Shown here: one piece after another, positions 5,629-7,777 of the stretch
Numbering within the stretch: the first letter of the stretch is position 1
Layout of the letters: every line of letters starts with the position of its first letter
Assembly: GCA_026994735.1 (NCBI GenBank)
Contig: JALWQD010000095.1
Coordinates: forward strand, 1-7,777
Reading direction: 5' to 3'
Length of the DNA: 7,777 nt
Source of the DNA: Gammaproteobacteria bacterium
GTDB taxonomy: Bacteria > Pseudomonadota > Gammaproteobacteria > SZUA-140
Translations under genes and position numbers: made by a program
Notes under the pieces: model-generated
Seen by the model: the letters and a program-made list of their open reading frames with translations, nothing else
Databases searched by the model: none
Told to the model about the DNA's origin: nothing

Positions 5629-6509
5629 ATGCTCAAGCAGCTACAGTCAGTGCCAGTGACCGTTTGGGTTTGACCCTTTTTCTGGCCATCGTTATTCATG
5701 CGCTGATTATTCTGGGTATCAGTTTTCGGCCCGATTTGCCCGCAGAGCCGCCTGCAGTACCGCCACTGGAAGTGACGATCGTACAAGTGCGCGACCAAAC
5801 GACGCCGCCCGAGGACAGTCAGTTGCTGGCCCAGGTCAGTCAGGATGGCGGTGGCGATTCCGAACGGGAAGGTCGGCCGGCAGCACCACTACCCTCGTCG
5901 ATGCCGCAGCAGGAAAATCAGCCGCTTAGTCGCCAGCAGCAATCCCGGCAAACACCACCACCGCAATCACGTACTGTCGACATGGTCATGACGACGACAG
6001 AGTCCTCATCTTTTCAGGCGCAACAGGAAGATGTGCTCGAAGAAGCGGATGAGGGGCCACAATCTGCAGCGAACATGATCGAACAAAGTCTTGAAATTGC
6101 CCGTCTCAGCGCGGAAATTGATCAATCGCTTGATGATTATGCGAAACGCCAGCGGCATCGCTTTATTTCGGCACGAACACGCGCGTTTCGCGATACTATC
6201 TATCTCGATGCCTGGCGCTCAAAGATTGAACGTATTGGCAATCTCAATTATCCCGAAAAGGCTCGCCGTCAACACCTGACCGGAAGCTTGATTCTTGATG
6301 TGGCGATTAAGCCGGATGGCAGCCTGGAAGGGATTCGTATACGCCGCACGTCGGGTCACAAGGTTCTTGATGATGCGGCCATTCGCATTGTTCGTCTGGC
6401 GGCACCGTTTGCTGCCTTTTCAGAAGACATGCGCCGTGACACGGACATTCTTCATATCACGCGTACCTGGCAATTTATGGATGACAACCATTTGCGTGCA
6501 GTTCGTTGA
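5625..6509 (+). CDS. TonB-like energy transducer (TonB3 type)
   Basis: TonB proteins couple the proton-motive-force complex ExbB-ExbD in the inner membrane to outer-membrane partners. This 294-residue protein has a short cytoplasmic tail, one transmembrane helix at about 14-33, a long periplasmic linker (about 35-190), and a C-terminal TonB domain at about 195-284 containing YLDAWRSKIERIGNLNYPEKA, split around 193-213, GSLILDVAIKPDGSLEGIRI at 220-239 and VLDDAAIRIVRLAAPF at 247-262. H25 sits in the helix as in E. coli TonB (His20), while the companion Ser position is Ala (A21). The linker is rich in Q, P and S with an acidic patch at 135-145, not the EP/KP repeats of classical TonB. Its place before yqgE and ruvX matches P. 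aeruginosa tonB3, linked to twitching motility; that role here is inference. No exbB or exbD is in the window. Confidence 0.9.
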   Translation: MNAQAATVSASDRLGLTLFLAIVIHALIILGISFRPDLPAEPPAVPPLEVTIVQVRDQTTPPEDSQLLAQVSQDGGGDSEREGRPAAPLPSSMPQQENQPLSRQQQSRQTPPPQSRTVDMVMTTTESSSFQAQQEDVLEEADEGPQSAANMIEQSLEIARLSAEIDQSLDDYAKRQRHRFISARTRAFRDTIYLDAWRSKIERIGNLNYPEKARRQHLTGSLILDVAIKPDGSLEGIRIRRTSGHKVLDDAAIRIVRLAAPFAAFSEDMRRDTDILHITRTWQFMDDNHLRAVR

Positions 6510-6526
6510 CGAAAAGGAGAGGCCGC

Positions 6527-6556
6527 TTGTCAGTATAGACACTGCTGGATGATACT
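6527..6556 (+). promoter_or_regulatory. Candidate sigma-70 promoter for yqgE-ruvX
   Basis: TTGTCA (6527-6532, 5 of 6 to TTGACA) is followed after 18 bases by GATACT (6551-6556, 4 of 6 to TATAAT). It would give a leader of about 240 nucleotides to yqgE that contains the small frame at 6629-6808. Match by eye only. Confidence 0.3.
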
Positions 6557-6628
6557 AGCGTCAGTTAACGCTGTTCTGTATTCACGTTGTTGCCCAAAAA
6601 TGTGCCGGAGAGGTGCGAGGAGAGTGGT

Positions 6629-6808
6629 TTGGTGCTTGCAAAAAAACAGCGGGTAAGTGCGGTTGCTTTTTTCTCGATTATTGGCCGCCGGCTGATGTCT
6701 CGTCATGGCCTTCTCGTATCTCGAATAGCGGCCATAATGGTCGCTCATCTCAGGCCTCTTGTCATAAGAAAGCATGAGTTCCAATACGGGCATTTGTTAG
6801 TGTCATGA
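6629..6808 (+). CDS. Doubtful small ORF (59 aa) coupled to yqgE
   Basis: A GAGGAGA ribosome-site-like sequence (6617-6623) stands five bases before a TTG at 6629 and eight before a GTG at 6632, in a frame open for 59 codons. The frame ends with a TGA that overlaps the yqgE ATG (ATGA, 6805-6808). yqgE itself has no visible ribosome site, so translation of this frame could deliver ribosomes to it. The product would be basic, with hydrophobic stretches near 12-20 and 32-41, and resembles no family I know. Against it: a weak start codon, several rare-type codons (ATA, AGA, AGG), and no recognised homologue. It may be a chance open frame in a leader. Confidence 0.2.
   Translation: MVLAKKQRVSAVAFFSIIGRRLMSRHGLLVSRIAAIMVAHLRPLVIRKHEFQYGHLLVS
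6727..6745 (+). repeat. Short inverted repeat upstream of yqgE
   Basis: AGCGGCC (6727-6733) pairs with GGTCGCT (6739-6745) around a five-base ATAAT loop, with one G-U pair in RNA. It lies 60 bases before the yqgE ATG. No T-run follows, so it is not a terminator; it could be an operator or a leader hairpin, or chance. Confidence 0.25.
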
Positions 6809-7368
6809 CAAAACCATTGACCCTGCGCAACCATTTTTTGATTGCCATGCCGAATTTGGCTGACAGCCATTTCTTTCATGCGGTGATTTATCTTTGCGAA
6901 CACAATAGAGACGGAGCCATGGGCTTGGTCATTAACAGACCGCTGGATCTTTCACTGGGCGAAGTCTTTTCGCAGATGGCCATTGACTGTGGACAGGATG
7001 CCGTTGCCAGTCAGCCGATTTATTTTGGTGGCCCGGTTGAGAATGAACGTGGTTTCGTTGTCCACCGGCCGCATGCGGACTGGGAGTCGACATTGCTTGT
7101 GTCAGCGGACATTGCCGTGACATCATCGCGCGATATTCTTGTAGCCATTGCTTCTGGTTCCGGTCCTGAAGAGTCATTGGTTGCACTTGGCTACGCCGGT
7201 TGGAGCGACGGACAGCTGGAGCAGGAACTGGTTGATAATGCCTGGTTCAGCGTGCCGGCTGATCGACGCATTCTGTTCGAAACGCCAATTGCTGATCGTT
7301 GGCAGGCTGCGGCTGAACTGGGAGGCATCGACCCAAACTTGCTCTCTGGCGAGATAGGCCACGCGTGA
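6805..7368 (+). CDS. yqgE: UPF0301 protein YqgE/AlgH
   Basis: A 187-residue cytoplasmic protein of the YqgE/AlgH family, whose biochemical function is not established; in Pseudomonas it was named AlgH for an effect on alginate genes. Length matches the family (about 187). Signature segments are LRNHFLIAMPNLADSHF at 7-23, IYLCEHNRDGAMGLVINRPL at 28-47, IYFGGPVENERGFVVH at 72-87, and the C-terminal LVALGYAGWSDGQLEQEL at 125-142 followed by NAWF. There is no signal peptide or membrane segment. The ATG at 6805 is the only good start: an in-frame TGA lies at 6775-6777 and no start codon lies between. No ribosome binding site is visible. The stop overlaps the ruvX GTG start by four bases, the usual yqgE-ruvX arrangement. 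Confidence 0.97.
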   Translation: MTKPLTLRNHFLIAMPNLADSHFFHAVIYLCEHNRDGAMGLVINRPLDLSLGEVFSQMAIDCGQDAVASQPIYFGGPVENERGFVVHRPHADWESTLLVSADIAVTSSRDILVAIASGSGPEESLVALGYAGWSDGQLEQELVDNAWFSVPADRRILFETPIADRWQAAAELGGIDPNLLSGEIGHA

Positions 7369-7777
7369 AGGTGGGTGAAAGAACCTTGCTGGGTTTTGAC
7401 TATGGCACGAAAAGGATTGGCGTTGCTGTCGGTCAGGAAATGACGGCCAGCTCCCAGCCCCTGGTGACATTGGCGCTTAGCGGACAGGTGCCGGATTGGC
7501 TGGCGATTGCCAATTTAATCAAGCATTGGCAACCACATGCGCTGGTTGTCGGCATCCCGTTATGTATGGACGATGCTGAACAGGAAATGACGACGGCAGC
7601 GCGGCGCTTTGCGCGCCAGTTGCATGGTCGCTTCAGTCTGCCGGTATATGAGGCGGATGAACGACTGTCGAGTCGTGAGGCGAGTGAATTGGGTCATCGC
7701 CTGGGGCGTCGTCCGGCCCGGCGGCGAGGCCAGCGTGCCTTGCCGGCCGTGATCGATGATTTGGCAGCCCACGTGAT
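7365..7777 (+). CDS. ruvX: YqgF/RuvX family putative pre-16S rRNA nuclease (3' end missing)
   Basis: YqgF proteins have the RNase H-like Holliday-junction-resolvase fold and are implicated in maturation of the 16S rRNA 5' end. From the GTG at 7365, 137 codons are read before the window ends. Motifs are LLGFDYGTKRIGVAVG at 8-23 with catalytic-type D12, ALVVGIPLCMDDAEQEMT at 59-76, YEADERLSSREA at 95-106 with acidic E96, D98 and E99, and IDDLAA at 130-135 with D131 in the place of the third acidic residue. The full protein probably ends within about 15 further residues, as E. coli YqgF is 138 long and this one carries about six extra residues in the loop between the second and third acidic motifs (LGRRPARRRGQRA, 113-125), which is unusually Arg-rich. 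The GTG overlaps the yqgE TGA; a second in-frame GTG at 7371 is an alternative start. The next genes would be pyrR-pyrB if Pseudomonas-like order continues. Confidence 0.95.
   Translation, partial: MKVGERTLLGFDYGTKRIGVAVGQEMTASSQPLVTLALSGQVPDWLAIANLIKHWQPHALVVGIPLCMDDAEQEMTTAARRFARQLHGRFSLPVYEADERLSSREASELGHRLGRRPARRRGQRALPAVIDDLAAHV

Larger units (their letters stand above)
6510..6804 (+). other. Intergenic region between the tonB-like gene and yqgE
   Basis: About 295 bases without a convincing gene. It contains a candidate promoter (6527-6556), a short AGCGT/ACGCT hairpin (6557-6572) without a T-run, a small frame with a good ribosome site (6629-6808), an A7 tract at 6640-6646 and T6 run at 6667-6672, and a 7-bp inverted repeat AGCGGCC/GGTCGCT with one G-T mismatch (6727-6745). 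I see no clear rho-independent terminator, so the upstream operon may read through into yqgE-ruvX. Confidence 0.6.

Noticed and set aside
6557..6572. AGCGT/ACGCT hairpin after the tonB-like gene as a terminator
   Set aside because: Five base pairs only and no T-run following.
6625..6640. TGG-N8-TTGCA, matching the invariant GG-N10-GC spacing of a sigma-54 promoter
   Set aside because: The -24 element lacks the CAC core, so only the GG/GC and TTGCA positions match, and it overlaps the small-frame ribosome site; likely chance.
6640..6672. A7 tract, short AGC/GCT pairing and T6 run resembling a rho-independent terminator
   Set aside because: The stem is only three to four base pairs with a long loop; not enough for a terminator despite the T-run.

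Overview
The window reads as a stretch of proteobacterial chromosome, most likely Gammaproteobacteria. This rests on gene content: a rph-rdgB pair, and a gshB / tonB / yqgE / ruvX order that matches the Pseudomonas aeruginosa PA0407-PA0404 neighbourhood (from memory). The genus cannot be fixed from sequence alone. The gshA belongs to the family first described from Acidithiobacillus, which suggests a lineage away from the enteric bacteria. I see no phage, insertion sequence, CRISPR, tRNA or rRNA signal; coding density is high and the genes look like one uniform background.

Layout. On the minus strand, rph (RNase PH) is followed by rdgB (ITP/XTP pyrophosphatase). The two are coupled through an ATGA overlap, and rdgB runs off the left edge. 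A divergent intergenic region of about 307 bases holds a good minus-strand promoter candidate for rph-rdgB and a possible structured leader for the plus-strand genes. The plus strand then carries six tightly packed genes: gshA, gshB, apbE, a NusG domain II protein, a Gx-family membrane protein and a TonB-like protein. Their junctions are +10, -13, -4, -1 and -4 bases, so they are probably one translationally coupled operon. After a gap of about 295 bases with a possible promoter and a doubtful small ORF come yqgE and ruvX, again with a 4-base overlap. ruvX is cut by the right edge close to its expected end.

How the genes work together. GshA and GshB make glutathione from glutamate, cysteine and glycine in two ATP-dependent steps. 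ApbE is a lipoprotein that would transfer FMN from FAD to proteins outside the cytoplasmic membrane. The NusG-II protein is membrane anchored with a conserved Cys-containing domain, and Gx is a small multi-pass membrane protein resembling substrate-binding components of vitamin transporters. These last three look like an extracytoplasmic flavin/redox module inserted between gshB and tonB, which are adjacent in Pseudomonas. No obvious flavinylation target lies in the window. The TonB-like protein resembles the TonB3 type rather than a classical siderophore TonB, and no exbB or exbD is present. YqgE and RuvX form a commonly conserved pair; RuvX is a Holliday-junction-resolvase-fold nuclease implicated in rRNA processing.

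The most interesting system here is the ApbE / NusG-II / Gx cassette embedded in a glutathione-TonB operon.
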